NCBI RefSeq assembly: GCF_009769735.1
Contig: NZ_WSRO01000001.1
Location: 496,001 to 560,000 of the forward strand
Direction of reading: 5' to 3'
DNA from: Streptomyces sp. BA2
Lineage (GTDB): Bacteria; Actinomycetota; Actinomycetes; Streptomycetales; Streptomycetaceae
DNA: 64,000 bases
Positions within the stretch are counted from its first letter, which is position 1. Every line of letters begins with the position of its first letter. Both the position numbers and the translations under genes were made by a program. A model generated the notes under the pieces. That model worked only from the letters and a program-made list of their open reading frames with translations. It searched no databases and was not told the DNA's origin. This document shows, piece by piece, positions 44,737-54,297 of the stretch.

Positions 44737-45608
44737 TGCCGACATTCTCCTTCGAGTTCTTCCCGCCCAAGACCCCCAAGGGGGAGCGCACGCTGTGGGA
44801 GGCGATCCGCCGCGTCGAACCGCTCGCCCCGGACTTCGTGTCCGTCACCTATGGCGCCGGCGGATCCTCCCGGGACCGTACCGTCGAGCTGACAAAACGG
44901 GTCGCGGCCGAGACGACCATGAGCCCCGTAGCCCATCTGACCGCGGTCGGGCACTCGGTGGCGGAGCTGCGCCGCATCGTCGGCCAGTACGCCGACGCGG
45001 GTGTCCGGGACGTCCTCGTCGTGCGCGGCGACCCGCCCGGCGACCCGAACGGTCCTTGGATCCCGCACCCGGACGGCCTGACCTACGCCCACGAACTCGT
45101 GTCCCTAGTCCGGGAGTTGGGCGACTTCACGGTCGGTGTCGCGGCCTTTCCCGAACGTCATCCGCGTTCGCCGGACTGGGACTCGGACATCCGCCATTTC
45201 GTCGCCAAGTGCCGGGCCGGTGCCGACTACGCCATCACTCAGATGTTCTTCCGGGTGGAGGACTATCTGCGGTTGCGCGAGCGGGTGGTCGCCGCGGGCT
45301 GTGACACCCCGATCATTCCGGAGATCATGCCGGCCACCGATGTGCGTCAGATCAGCCGCTTCGCCGAACTCAGTGGCGCCGCGTTCCCCGAGGACCTGGC
45401 GCACCGCCTCGAAGCCGCGCGCGACAACCCGGCCGACGGACACCGCATCGGCGTCGAGTACGCCACCGTCATGGCCGAGCGGCTGCTGGCCGAAGGGGCC
45501 CCCGGACTGCACTACATCACGCTCAACCGCTCGACGGCAGCGCTTGAGATACACCGCAACGTACTGAACTCAAGGAGTGGACCGTATGTCCTCGCAGATC
45601 ACCGCTGA
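44736..45608 (+). CDS. metF: Methylenetetrahydrofolate reductase
   Basis: A 290-residue flavoprotein TIM barrel: [96 protein letters not shown] and a closing [10 protein letters not shown]. It produces 5-methyltetrahydrofolate, the methyl donor for MetH. ATG at 44736 shares one base with the metH stop (TGATG). The 3' end runs 23 bp past the ahcY start, adding an unusual tail after the normal IHRN end. Confidence 0.95.
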   Translation: MPTFSFEFFPPKTPKGERTLWEAIRRVEPLAPDFVSVTYGAGGSSRDRTVELTKRVAAETTMSPVAHLTAVGHSVAELRRIVGQYADAGVRDVLVVRGDPPGDPNGPWIPHPDGLTYAHELVSLVRELGDFTVGVAAFPERHPRSPDWDSDIRHFVAKCRAGADYAITQMFFRVEDYLRLRERVVAAGCDTPIIPEIMPATDVRQISRFAELSGAAFPEDLAHRLEAARDNPADGHRIGVEYATVMAERLLAEGAPGLHYITLNRSTAALEIHRNVLNSRSGPYVLADHR

Positions 45609-46995
45609 CTTCACGGACTTCAAGGTCGCCGACCTGTCGCTCGCCGAGTTCGGCCGCAAGGAGATCACTCTCGCCGAGCACGAGATGCCCGGCCTGATGT
45701 CGATCCGCAAGGAGTACGCCGCCTCCCAGCCGCTGGCCGGCGCGCGGATCACGGGGTCGCTGCACATGACCGTGCAGACCGCCGTCCTCATCGAGACCCT
45801 GATCGCCCTGGGTGCCCAGGTCCGCTGGGTCTCCTGCAACATCTTCTCCACCCAGGACCACGCGGCCGCGGCCGTCGCCGCCGCGGGCATCCCGGTCTTC
45901 GCCTGGAAGGGCGAGACCCTGGAGGAGTACTGGTGGTGCACGGAGCAGGCCCTGACCTGGCCCGGGCAGGTCGGCCCGAACATGATCCTGGACGACGGCG
46001 GCGACGCCACCATGCTCGTCCACAACGGCGTCGACTACCAGAAGACGGGGGAGCTACCCGCCGCGGACAGCGAAGAACTCGCCGTGGTGCGCGCCCTGTT
46101 GGAGAACAGCTCCCTCGACTGGGCCCAGCTCGCTTCTGAGATCCGTGGCGTGACGGAGGAGACCACGACGGGCGTCCACCGCCTGTACGAGATGCACCGC
46201 GACGGCACCCTGCTGTTCCCGGCGATCAACGTGAACGACGCGGTGACGAAGTCGAAGTTCGACAACAAGTACGGCTGCCGCCACTCGCTGATCGACGGCA
46301 TCAACCGCGCCACGGACGTCCTGATCGGCGGCAAGACCGCCCTCGTCTGCGGCTACGGCGACGTCGGCAAGGGCTGCGCCGAGTCCCTGCGCGGCCAGGG
46401 CGCGCGGGTGATCATCACCGAGGTCGACCCGATCTGCGCCCTTCAGGCGGCGATGGACGGCTACCAGGTCGCGACGCTCGACGACGTCGTCGACCAGGTC
46501 GACATCTTCGTCACGACGACCGGCAACAAGGACATCATCATGGCCTCGGACATGGCCAAGATGAAGCACCAGGCGATCGTGGGGAACATCGGTCACTTCG
46601 ACAACGAGATCGACATGGCCGGTCTGGCGAAGATCCCCGGGATCGTCAAGGACGAGGTCAAGCCGCAGGTCCACACCTGGACGTTCCCCGACGGCAAGGT
46701 CCTGATCGTCCTGTCCGAGGGCCGCCTGCTGAACCTGGGCAACGCGACCGGCCACCCGTCCTTCGTGATGTCCAACTCCTTCGCGGACCAGACGCTGGCC
46801 CAGATCGAGCTGTTCACCAAGCAGGAGGAGTACCCCACCGACGTCTACGTCCTCCCCAAGCACCTGGACGAGAAGGTCGCCCGCCTCCACCTGGACGCGC
46901 TCGGCGTCAAGCTCACCACGCTGCGCCCGGAGCAGGCCTCGTACATCGGCGTAGAGGTAGAGGGCCCGTACAAGCCCGACCACTACCGCTACTGA
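45586..46995 (+). CDS. ahcY: S-adenosylhomocysteine hydrolase
   Basis: A 469-residue Ahc[86 protein letters not shown], the NAD loop [17 protein letters not shown] and the C-terminal DHYRY. It splits S-adenosylhomocysteine into adenosine and homocysteine and so relieves inhibition of methyltransferases. ATG at 45586 follows CAAGGAG; a GTG three codons upstream is possible. It is the last gene of the SAM cassette, followed by a 13-bp terminator stem. Confidence 0.97.
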   Translation: MSSQITADFTDFKVADLSLAEFGRKEITLAEHEMPGLMSIRKEYAASQPLAGARITGSLHMTVQTAVLIETLIALGAQVRWVSCNIFSTQDHAAAAVAAAGIPVFAWKGETLEEYWWCTEQALTWPGQVGPNMILDDGGDATMLVHNGVDYQKTGELPAADSEELAVVRALLENSSLDWAQLASEIRGVTEETTTGVHRLYEMHRDGTLLFPAINVNDAVTKSKFDNKYGCRHSLIDGINRATDVLIGGKTALVCGYGDVGKGCAESLRGQGARVIITEVDPICALQAAMDGYQVATLDDVVDQVDIFVTTTGNKDIIMASDMAKMKHQAIVGNIGHFDNEIDMAGLAKIPGIVKDEVKPQVHTWTFPDGKVLIVLSEGRLLNLGNATGHPSFVMSNSFADQTLAQIELFTKQEEYPTDVYVLPKHLDEKVARLHLDALGVKLTTLRPEQASYIGVEVEGPYKPDHYRY

Positions 46996-47013
46996 GCCAC
47001 CCGGCAACACCGA

Positions 47014-47052
47014 AGCCCCCGGCCTCCGGAATTCATCCAGAGGCCGGGGGCT
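47014..47052. terminator. Bidirectional terminator hairpin
   Basis: AGCCCCCGGCCTC and its exact complement with a 13-nt AT-rich loop, between ahcY and the convergent SDR gene. Confidence 0.88.
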
Positions 47053-47078
47053 CCTTCACGGGGAGACCAGAACCGTGG

Positions 47079-47936
47079 TCAGGGCGCGGTCTGCGCGGGA
47101 AAGTCGGTGGTGCGGGTCAGGCTGTCCCATGCACGCCACTCGACCAGCCGCCGGCGCAGCACCTGGGGTGCCAGGTCGGCCGCGCTGTTGCCCAACAGCA
47201 GCCGCAGCGGCGGCTCTTCGGCATCGACGAGCTTCAGCAGCGCTTCACCCGCCCTGCGCGGGTCACCGGGCTGCAGATGCGCATAGGCGCCGGACAGCCC
47301 GTGGCGGCGCTTGGCCAGCACCTCGTCGTACTCGGCCATGGGCGTGGCGCGCACCATGCTGCCCGCGCTCCACTCGGTGCGGAACTCGCCGGCCTCGACC
47401 AGCGTGACCCGGACACCGAACTCCGCGGCTTCCTGCGCCAGCGTCTCGCCGACCGCTTCGAGGGCCCACTTGCTCGCGCTGTACATGCCGAGATTCGGAT
47501 AGGTGGTGACGCCGGCGATGCTGGACATCTGCAGCAGATGGCCCGCACCCTGCTGGCGCATGACCGGCAGTACGGCCTGGGTGACCCACAGCGCGCCGAA
47601 CAGGTTCACGTCGAACTGGTCGCGGACCTGCTGCTCGGTCACCTCCTCGACAGCGCCGGAAAGCCCGTAGCCCGCGTTGTTGAGCACCACGTCGATGCGG
47701 CCGGTCCGTTCGACGGCCTCGGCCACCGAGGCGAACACCGCCGCGCGGTCCGTGACATCGAGGGCCAGCGGGACGACCCGCTCGCCATGGGCTTCGACCA
47801 GACCGTCCAGCGCCTCGACACTGCGGGCCGTGGCCACGACGGTGTCGCCGGCGTCCAGCACGGCCTCGGTGATGGCCCGGCCAAGGCCACGGGAGGCGCC
47901 GGTGACGAACCAGACCCGCGGGGCGCGGGCGTTCAC
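47079..47936 (-). CDS. SDR-family oxidoreductase 2
   Basis: The 285-residue product is a short-chain dehydrogenase: WFVTGASRGLGRAITEAVL, VLNNAGYGLSGAVEEV, MSSIAGVTTYPNLGMYSASKWALEA (Ser, Tyr, Lys triad) and VTLVEAGEFRTEW, with a longer C-terminus than FabG that fits the RhlG/retinol-dehydrogenase-like subgroup. The GTG start at 47936 overlaps the ARO/CYC 3 stop by 4 bp, so KR, ARO/CYC and this SDR form one operon. It may reduce or oxidise the cyclised chain; its partner in known benzoisochromanequinone clusters is unclear. Confidence 0.83.
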   Translation of the reverse strand: MNARAPRVWFVTGASRGLGRAITEAVLDAGDTVVATARSVEALDGLVEAHGERVVPLALDVTDRAAVFASVAEAVERTGRIDVVLNNAGYGLSGAVEEVTEQQVRDQFDVNLFGALWVTQAVLPVMRQQGAGHLLQMSSIAGVTTYPNLGMYSASKWALEAVGETLAQEAAEFGVRVTLVEAGEFRTEWSAGSMVRATPMAEYDEVLAKRRHGLSGAYAHLQPGDPRRAGEALLKLVDAEEPPLRLLLGNSAADLAPQVLRRRLVEWRAWDSLTRTTDFPAQTAP

Positions 47937-48874
47937 CGTGCCACCCGCTGCTCGGCGTGGTCCTTGGCGTGGCCCAGCGTGGCGCGGCTGTTGGTGCTCA
48001 GCGCGGCGCGCACGTACTCCTTGGCGTCGGCGACGGTGGCGTCCGGGCCGAGGACCGCCGCGATGTTGGCGGTGTTGATGGTGACGGTGTGCTGCGAGGA
48101 GGCGGCGACTCCGGCCTCGTTCTCCGCGAAGGTCCAGTACCCCGTGTGCAGCGTCATCAGCGCCGGCAGCGTGGTCTGCTTGTAGGCGATCTTGTGGTGC
48201 GGGAACGTGACCCGGTACGACTTCGTGGTGTGGACCGACCCGTCCTTGGCGCGGGTGTCCATCTCCAGCTCCTGCAGCCCCGGGGTGTCCTCCTGAAGGC
48301 GGACGGTGGCCACGTGGGGCAGCCGCTCGGACCAGAGCCCGGCCTGGTCGATGAAGTCGAAGACATCCTTCGCCGATCCGGCGATCTGGACGGTGTCCTC
48401 GAAGGAGAACGTCAAGTCCTCGGAGGCGTAGGCGAGTTCGACGTTCTGCTGCAGGGCCGCCAGCTCGGAGCGCGAGTTGCGGTCGACGGCCCGGTCGATC
48501 CATTCGAGGCTCTCGGGATCGTCGTCGACGGCGCGGTAGTCGTGCAGCAGCCGTATCCGGGACGAGTCGGCGGAGACCGGTTCGATGACCCAGGCGCCGC
48601 CCATCGACGCGACCGGGGGAGCGGAAACCTCCTGCCGGAACGTGATCCGCAGCGCCTCGGGATCCAGCGTGCGGCGCGACGTCCAGGCCTTGGCCTCGCC
48701 GTTGGCGGTGGCCCAGATCCGGATCAGCTCCTCGTGCTGACCCTGGGGGGCATGGTCGACGTAGATGGTGGGAGGGAAGATCCGTGGCCAGTTCCGCACC
48801 TCGGCGATCAAGCTGTACACGGCGGCGGCCGGCGCCTGGACCGTGATCTCGTGCTCCACCTCACGGGTCGTCAT
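47933..48874 (-). CDS. Bifunctional aromatase/cyclase 3 (ActVII-like)
   Basis: A 313-residue didomain SRPBCC protein: EVEHEITVQAPAAAVYSLIA with NWPRIFPPTIYVD, and FSFEDTVQIAGSAKDVFDFI with LWSERLPHVATV in the second half. It closely resembles the product of 19704-20639 in both halves. Placement directly after the ActIII-like ketoreductase gene is the standard arrangement, so this is the best candidate for the enzyme that closes and aromatises the first ring. ATG at 48874 is preceded by a GGAGGAACACCC site. The stop overlaps the SDR start. Confidence 0.92.
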   Translation of the reverse strand: MTTREVEHEITVQAPAAAVYSLIAEVRNWPRIFPPTIYVDHAPQGQHEELIRIWATANGEAKAWTSRRTLDPEALRITFRQEVSAPPVASMGGAWVIEPVSADSSRIRLLHDYRAVDDDPESLEWIDRAVDRNSRSELAALQQNVELAYASEDLTFSFEDTVQIAGSAKDVFDFIDQAGLWSERLPHVATVRLQEDTPGLQELEMDTRAKDGSVHTTKSYRVTFPHHKIAYKQTTLPALMTLHTGYWTFAENEAGVAASSQHTVTINTANIAAVLGPDATVADAKEYVRAALSTNSRATLGHAKDHAEQRVAR

Positions 48875-48904
48875 GATGGGTGTTCCTCCGACGAGTCGAT
48901 GGGA

Positions 48905-49690
48905 TCAGAAGTTTCCGAGGCCGCCGCAGACGTTCAGGGCCTGCGAGGTGAGGGAGGCAGCGGTGTCGGAGGCCAGATAGCCGACCAGGCCCGCGACCTC
49001 GTCCGGGGTGGAGTAACGGCCGAGGGGAATCTTGGCCTGGAACTTCTCCAGAATCGCCGCCTCGGTGGTGTCGTAGGCGGCCGCGTAGCCCGCCCGCACC
49101 CGCTGGGCCATGGGGGTCTCCACATAGCCGGGGCACACGGCGTTGACGGTGATGCCGGTCGGGGCGAGCTCGTTGCCCAGCGCCTTGGTGAAACCGACGA
49201 CACCGTGCTTGGAAGCGGAGTACGGGGCGCCCAGGACGACGCCCTGCTTGCCCGCCGTGGACGCGATGTTGATGATCCGGCCCCACGACTTGTGCCGCAG
49301 CCCACCGGTGGTGAGCGCCTCGCGTGTGACCCGGAAGACGCTGTTGAGGTTGGTGTCGATGACGTCGTTCCACAGCTCGTCGTCGATGTCCGCGGTCACC
49401 CCGCCTCCGGAGCGGCCGGCGTTGTTGACGACCACGTCGACACCGCCGAAGCGGTCCACGGCACCCTGGATCCACGCCCGTACCTGTTCCGCGGAACGCA
49501 CGTCGAGAACCGAGCCGTCCACGTCCAGGCCCTCGGCCTGCAGTTCCTTGACGGTCGCGGCGACCTCGTCGGCGCTGCGCGCGCCGATGAACACCCGGTG
49601 ATCCTGAGCGGCCAGAAGACGGGCCACCGCCAGACCGATCCCGCTGGTGGCGCCGGAGACCACAGCAACCCGCTTGCCCTGATCCGTCAT
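48905..49690 (-). CDS. ActIII-like polyketide C9 ketoreductase
   Basis: A 261-residue SDR closely following ActIII: RVAVVSGATSGIGLAVARLL, VVVNNAGRSGGG, DELWNDVIDTNLNSVFRVTRE, IINIASTAGKQGVV, PYSASKHGVVGFTKALGNEL (Ser, Tyr, Lys), GITVNAVCPGYVETPMAQRVR and the C-terminal SQALNVCGGLGNF. ActIII-type enzymes reduce the C9 carbonyl of the nascent octaketide. The residue before the Gly pair in the PGG groove motif is Ser here (RSGG). It heads the minus-strand KR, ARO/CYC, SDR operon, divergent from the aminotransferase/KS operon. Confidence 0.93.
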   Translation of the reverse strand: MTDQGKRVAVVSGATSGIGLAVARLLAAQDHRVFIGARSADEVAATVKELQAEGLDVDGSVLDVRSAEQVRAWIQGAVDRFGGVDVVVNNAGRSGGGVTADIDDELWNDVIDTNLNSVFRVTREALTTGGLRHKSWGRIINIASTAGKQGVVLGAPYSASKHGVVGFTKALGNELAPTGITVNAVCPGYVETPMAQRVRAGYAAAYDTTEAAILEKFQAKIPLGRYSTPDEVAGLVGYLASDTAASLTSQALNVCGGLGNF

Positions 49691-49908
49691 GACATCAATC
49701 TCCTCGACCTCGGCACACGTGACGTACGTAGAGGGAGGCTCGGGGCCGGCCCTGGAAAGGCACTCGAAGCCGCCTCGGGACGGGCCCCGGCGCCGGAGCG
49801 CACCGCGGGCCGAGGCGGCTGTTCCGGCCGGAACACCACCAGCCTTCGACCCCGGGTCGAGCGGGTCTTTCCACGCTCAGGGGGGTCATCACGACGTGAG
49901 AGGCGGCT
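49691..49908. promoter_or_regulatory. Divergent promoter region of the PKS operons
   Basis: 218 bp between the ketoreductase (minus) and aminotransferase/KS1 (plus) operons. It must contain both promoters and is the natural place for SARP binding. I see no ARE and no obvious hairpin. Confidence 0.55.
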
Positions 49909-51075
49909 ATGATCAATCTCTTCCAGCCCCAGGTAGGGGATGAAGAACTCGACGCGGTTGCCGGGGTGTTCCAGGACCGGTGGCTCGGTCACGGGCCCCG
50001 TACGAAGGCCTTCGAAGCGGCGTTCGCGGCACACCTCGACGTTGCGCCCGAGCACGTCGTCTTCATCAACTCCGGTACCGCGGGCCTCTTCCTCGCCATG
50101 GAGTCGCTCGACCTGAAGTCCGGCGACGAGGTAGTGCTGCCCTCGCTGAGCTTCCTCGCCGCCGCCAACGCGGTGGTCAGCACCGGGGCCCGTCCGGTGT
50201 TCTGCGACGCCGACCGGCGCACCCTCAACCCCACCCTCGAGGACATCGAGCGCGTCCTGACCGAACGCACCAAGGCCGTCGTCGTACTGCACTACGGCGG
50301 CTACCCGGGTGACATCGTCCGGATCGCCGCGCGCTGCCGTGAACTGGGCATCACGCTCGTCGAGGACGCCGCCTGCTCCGTCGCGTCCAGCGTGGACGGA
50401 CAGGTCCTCGGCACCTTCGGTGACCTCGCCATGTGGAGCTTCGACGCGATGAAGGTCATGGTGACCGGTGACGGAGGCATGATCTACGTCAAGGACGCGG
50501 AACAGGCCGCCCGGGTGCGACGCCTGGCCTACCACGGGCTCGCCCAGGCCAGCGGGTTCGGCTATGCGAAGGTCTCCGCACGCTGGTGGGAGCTGGACAT
50601 CCCGGAACCGGGCCGGCGCGTCATCGGCAACGACCTGACCGCGGCCATCGGCTCCGTGCAACTGCGCAGGCTCCCCGAACTGGTGGGCAGGCGCAAGGAG
50701 ATCGTAGCCCTGTACGAGCGTGAACTCGCCGACCTGCCGGGCCTGTTGACCCCTCCTCCGCTGCCCGAAGGCCACGAGTCCACGCACTACTTCTACTGGG
50801 TCCAGATGGATCCCCGGATCCGGGACGAGGTCGCGGGCGACCTGTACCGCGCGGACATCTACACCACCTTCCGCTACGCCCCGCTCCACAAGGTCCCGGC
50901 CTACGGCGCGGCCGGCGCCGAACTGCCCGCGTCCGACTGGGCCGCCGACCGCACCCTGTGCCTGCCACTGCACCCGGGCCTGAGCGACGCCGACGTGCGC
51001 ACCGTGGTCTCCGTGCTGCGTGCGGCCGTCGCCGTCAGGACGGCAGCCGTCACTCCTGAGGCAGCGGCCGCATGA
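49909..51075 (+). CDS. DegT/DnrJ/EryC1-family sugar aminotransferase
   Basis: A 388-residue PLP enzyme: [76 protein letters not shown] (the PLP-binding Lys) and [16 protein letters not shown]. This is the nucleotide-sugar aminotransferase family (SpnR, DesI/DesV, PerA-like). With 2,3- and 3-deoxygenation enzymes in the same cluster, C4 amination to a 4-amino-2,3,4,6-tetradeoxyhexose is the simplest reading, but C3 cannot be excluded. It is the first gene of the KS1 operon, and its stop overlaps an in-frame ATG at 51072. Confidence 0.87.
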   Translation: MINLFQPQVGDEELDAVAGVFQDRWLGHGPRTKAFEAAFAAHLDVAPEHVVFINSGTAGLFLAMESLDLKSGDEVVLPSLSFLAAANAVVSTGARPVFCDADRRTLNPTLEDIERVLTERTKAVVVLHYGGYPGDIVRIAARCRELGITLVEDAACSVASSVDGQVLGTFGDLAMWSFDAMKVMVTGDGGMIYVKDAEQAARVRRLAYHGLAQASGFGYAKVSARWWELDIPEPGRRVIGNDLTAAIGSVQLRRLPELVGRRKEIVALYERELADLPGLLTPPPLPEGHESTHYFYWVQMDPRIRDEVAGDLYRADIYTTFRYAPLHKVPAYGAAGAELPASDWAADRTLCLPLHPGLSDADVRTVVSVLRAAVAVRTAAVTPEAAAA

Positions 51076-51101
51076 CACTCGAACCCGACGAAGGACACCC
51101 C

Positions 51102-52373
51102 ATGACCCGTCGCGTCGTCATCACCGGAATAGGCGTGGTCGCGCCCGGAGGAGTGGGCACCAAGGAGTACTGGTCCCTGCTCACCTCCGGTACCACCGCG
51201 ACCCGCGGCATCAGCCTCTTCGACGCCTCCCAGTTCCGCTCCCGCATCGCGGCGGAAGCCGACTTCGACCCGCTCCGGCACGGCTTCAGCCTGGAAGAGG
51301 CGGCCCGTCTCGACCGCGCCGCCCAGTTCGCCGTCACCACCGCCGCCGAGGCGATGGGCGACAGCGGACTGAGCATGGCGGAGCTTGAGCCGACGCGCAC
51401 CGGCGTCACCCTCGGCAGCGCCGTCGGCTGCACCATGGGGCTCGACACCGAGTACGACGTCGTCAGCCGCTCGGGCAGCGGCTGGAACGTCGACCACACC
51501 CTCGCCGTACCGCACCTCTTCGACTACTTCGTGCCCAGTTCCATGGCAGCGGAGGTCGCCCGGCGCCAAGGCGCGCAAGGCCCGGTGTCCATGGTTTCCA
51601 CCGGGTGCACTTCCGGCCTCGACGCCGTCGGCCACGCCGTGGAACTCATCCGCGAAGGCAGCGCCGACGTGATGATCGCGGGCGCCACCGAAGCCCCCAT
51701 CTCGCCCATCACCGTCGCCTGCTTCGACGCCATCAAGGCCACGTCACCGCGCAACGACGAGCCCGAATCGGCCTCCAGGCCCTTCGACGCCACCCGCAAC
51801 GGATTCGTGCTCGGCGAGGGATCGGCCGTCCTCATCCTGGAGGACCTGGAGCACGCACGCCGCCGGGGCGCCCACGTCTACGCGGAGATATCCGGCTTCG
51901 CCAGCCGCTGCAACGCGTACCACATGACAGGTCTGCGCCCCGACGGTGTCGAGATGGCCGAGGCCATCAGGGTCGCCCTCGACGAGGCCCGGCTCGACGC
52001 GAGCGCCGTCGACTACATCAACGCACACGGCTCGGGGACCAAACAGAACGACCGGCACGAGACCGCGGCCTTCAAGCGCAGCCTCGGCGAGCACGCCCGC
52101 AACGTCCCCATCAGCTCGATCAAGTCGATGATCGGCCACTCGCTCGGGGCCATCGGCGCCCTGGAAGTGGCGGCCTGCGCCCTCGCGATCGAGTACAACA
52201 CGGTGCCGCCCACCGCGAACCTGCACCAGCCCGACCCCGCCTGCGATCTGGACTACACGCCGCTCACCGCGCGCGAACAGCCCACCGACACCGTGCTCAG
52301 CGTGGGCAGCGGGTTCGGCGGCTTCCAGAGCGCCATGATCCTCACCCGCCCACAGCTGGGAGCGGCAGCATGA
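51102..52373 (+). CDS. Type II PKS ketosynthase alpha, set 1
   Basis: A 423-residue KSalpha: [15 protein letters not shown], active-site Cys169 in [13 protein letters not shown], the two His residues in [12 protein letters not shown] and [10 protein letters not shown], and [12 protein letters not shown] at the end. All catalytic residues of aromatic KSs are intact. ATG at 51102 has AAGGA 7 bp upstream; an ATG at 51072 overlapping the aminotransferase stop is an alternative. It pairs with the CLF whose start overlaps its stop. No carrier protein gene follows this pair directly, unlike set 2. Confidence 0.96.
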   Translation: MTRRVVITGIGVVAPGGVGTKEYWSLLTSGTTATRGISLFDASQFRSRIAAEADFDPLRHGFSLEEAARLDRAAQFAVTTAAEAMGDSGLSMAELEPTRTGVTLGSAVGCTMGLDTEYDVVSRSGSGWNVDHTLAVPHLFDYFVPSSMAAEVARRQGAQGPVSMVSTGCTSGLDAVGHAVELIREGSADVMIAGATEAPISPITVACFDAIKATSPRNDEPESASRPFDATRNGFVLGEGSAVLILEDLEHARRRGAHVYAEISGFASRCNAYHMTGLRPDGVEMAEAIRVALDEARLDASAVDYINAHGSGTKQNDRHETAAFKRSLGEHARNVPISSIKSMIGHSLGAIGALEVAACALAIEYNTVPPTANLHQPDPACDLDYTPLTAREQPTDTVLSVGSGFGGFQSAMILTRPQLGAAA

Positions 52374-53632
52374 GCACCGAGACCCTGGACATGCCCTCCA
52401 CCGGTACCGCGCCGGCGACGGCCTCACCGGTCGTCACCGGCATCGGCGTCACCGCGCCGAACGGCCTGGGCACCGAGGCCTGGTGGGCAGCCGTGCTGCG
52501 CGGTGAGAGCGGCATCCGCCCGCTGACGCGCTTCGACGCCGATCCGTATCCGGCCCGACTCGCCGGAGAAGTACCGGACTTCGACGCCGCACAACACCTG
52601 CCGGGCCGACTGCTGCCGCAGACCGACCCCATGACACGGCTCGCACTGGTCGCCGCCGACGAGGCCCTCGTCAATGCCGGAGTGGACACCGACCGGCTCC
52701 CCGACTACGCCGCGGGCGTCGTCACCGCCAGTTCCGCGGGCGGCTTCGAGTTCGGCCAACGGGAACTCCAGGCGCTGTGGAGCCAGGGCGGCCAGTACGT
52801 CAGCGCCTACCAGTCCTTCGCCTGGTTCTACGCCGTCAACACCGGCCAGATCTCCATCAGGAACGGGCTGCGGGGGCCGAGCGGAGTGCTCGTCACCGAC
52901 CAGGCAGGCGGACTCGATGCCGTCGCCCAGGCCCGACGGCAGCTGCGCAAGGGCGTGAAGCTCCTGGTCACCGGTGGCGTCGACTCCTCGATCTGCCCCT
53001 GGGGCTGGGCCGCGCACCTGGCCGGCGGGGAACTGAGCACCAGTGCGGACCCGGCCCGCGCCTACCTTCCGTTCTCCGCCGACGCCGACGGCCATGTCGT
53101 CGGCGAGGGCGGCGCCCTGCTCGTCCTGGAGGACGCGGCGTGGGCCGCCGAACGCGGCGCCCGCAGCTACGGCTCAGTCGCCGGATACGCGGCCACCTTC
53201 GACGCGGCCCCCGGCGGCGCGGGCGGCGCACGACTGGGTGCGGCCGCCGAACTCGCCCTGCGGGACGCCGGGGTGAGCCCCGCGGACGTCGACGTCGTCT
53301 TCGCCGACGCCGCCGGGCGGCGCGGCGCGGACCGCGAGGAGGCCGAGGCCCTCACCGGCCTGTTCGGCGAGCGAGGCGTTCCCGTCACCGCACCCAAGAC
53401 CATGACGGGCCGCCTCGCCGCGGGCGCCGCGTCGCTCGACCTGGCCGCGGCGCTGCTCGCCCTGCGCGACCAGGTGATCCCACCCACCATCAACGTCCAG
53501 GACACGGCCGCTGACTGCCCGATCGACCTGGTGACCCGCACCCGCCCCGCACCGGGGCTGCGCACCGCCCTGGTCCTCGCCCGGGGCCGTGGCGGATTCA
53601 ACTCGGCCATGGTGGTCCGTGCGTCGCCGTGA
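52370..53632 (+). CDS. Type II PKS chain-length factor, set 1
   Basis: The 420-residue product is a KSbeta: Cys is replaced by Gln178 in [13 protein letters not shown], which generates the starter by decarboxylation. [19 protein letters not shown] is the dimer-interface helix that gates chain length and matches the classical Act/Tcm form with its bulky Trp-Phe-Tyr run. GGFNSAMVV ends the protein. An extension of about 18 residues ([20 protein letters not shown]) precedes the normal start. It overlaps KS1 by 4 bp. Confidence 0.95.
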   Translation: MSTETLDMPSTGTAPATASPVVTGIGVTAPNGLGTEAWWAAVLRGESGIRPLTRFDADPYPARLAGEVPDFDAAQHLPGRLLPQTDPMTRLALVAADEALVNAGVDTDRLPDYAAGVVTASSAGGFEFGQRELQALWSQGGQYVSAYQSFAWFYAVNTGQISIRNGLRGPSGVLVTDQAGGLDAVAQARRQLRKGVKLLVTGGVDSSICPWGWAAHLAGGELSTSADPARAYLPFSADADGHVVGEGGALLVLEDAAWAAERGARSYGSVAGYAATFDAAPGGAGGARLGAAAELALRDAGVSPADVDVVFADAAGRRGADREEAEALTGLFGERGVPVTAPKTMTGRLAAGAASLDLAAALLALRDQVIPPTINVQDTAADCPIDLVTRTRPAPGLRTALVLARGRGGFNSAMVVRASP

Positions 53633-53753
53633 CCCTCACCAAGGAGCGGGGCAAAGACCCCTCGCATTCCCCGCGCGTGGCCGCGCGTCCGCGCCCGCCA
53701 CGGTTCGTGAACCAGGGGAGCCACATCGCAGTATTGAGAGCCAGGGAGGACCG

Positions 53754-54254
53754 TTGTCCGTCATCGACCCCTCGGAGTTCGCACGCGCCATGGCGCATGT
53801 CCCCACTCCGGTCACCGTGGTGACCACCTTGGACAGGACCGGGCGTCGCTGGGGATTCACGGCGAGCTCGTTCAGCTCGCTGTCCCTCGACCCGCCACTC
53901 GTCCTCGTCTGCCCCGCCAGAACGGCCTCCTGCCACGGCGCGTTCGTCGCGGCGGACCGGTTCCTGGTCAACGTCCTGTCCGTGGACCAGTCCGCCGTCG
54001 CCCGGCACTTCGCCCGCTCGGGCCACGACAAGTTCGCCGACGGCGACATGGAACCCTGCGAATACGGCCTGCCCGGACTGAGCACCGCCGCGGCCCGCGT
54101 CGCCTGCACCCTGCACGAGGTCCTGGACGGCGGTGATCACAGCATCCTGGTCGGCCGGGTCGACGCGGTGTTCATCGGCGGTTCGGAGCCGCTCGTCTAC
54201 TACAACCGTGACTTCACCCGGCCCGAGAACCTCGCCCTCACCGCGGCCGGTTGA
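53754..54254 (+). CDS. Flavin:NAD(P)H reductase (ActVB-like)
   Basis: A 166-residue split-barrel flavin reductase: FARAMAHVPTPVTVVTTLD, GFTASSFSSLSLDPPLVLVC, RFLVNVLSVDQSAVARHFA, HSILVGRVDAVF and PLVYYNRDF. This is the DIM6/NTAB family that supplies FMNH2 to group D monooxygenases, as ActVB does for ActVA-ORF5. TTG at 53754 is chosen because GGGAGGA lies 2-8 bp upstream and no ATG or GTG fits the family start. It lies 121 bp after CLF1. Its likely client is the enzyme at 36505-37623 and perhaps the LLM enzymes. Confidence 0.88.
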   Translation: MSVIDPSEFARAMAHVPTPVTVVTTLDRTGRRWGFTASSFSSLSLDPPLVLVCPARTASCHGAFVAADRFLVNVLSVDQSAVARHFARSGHDKFADGDMEPCEYGLPGLSTAAARVACTLHEVLDGGDHSILVGRVDAVFIGGSEPLVYYNRDFTRPENLALTAAG

Positions 54255-54297
54255 CCGCGGTCGACGTGCCGGGAAGCCCTGCAGCCTGGAGACAGCA

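Noticed and set aside
38879..44745. Long minus-strand open frames opposite metK, adenosine kinase and metH
   Set aside because: The plus-strand genes are unmistakable enzymes; the antisense frames have no recognisable domain or ribosome binding site.
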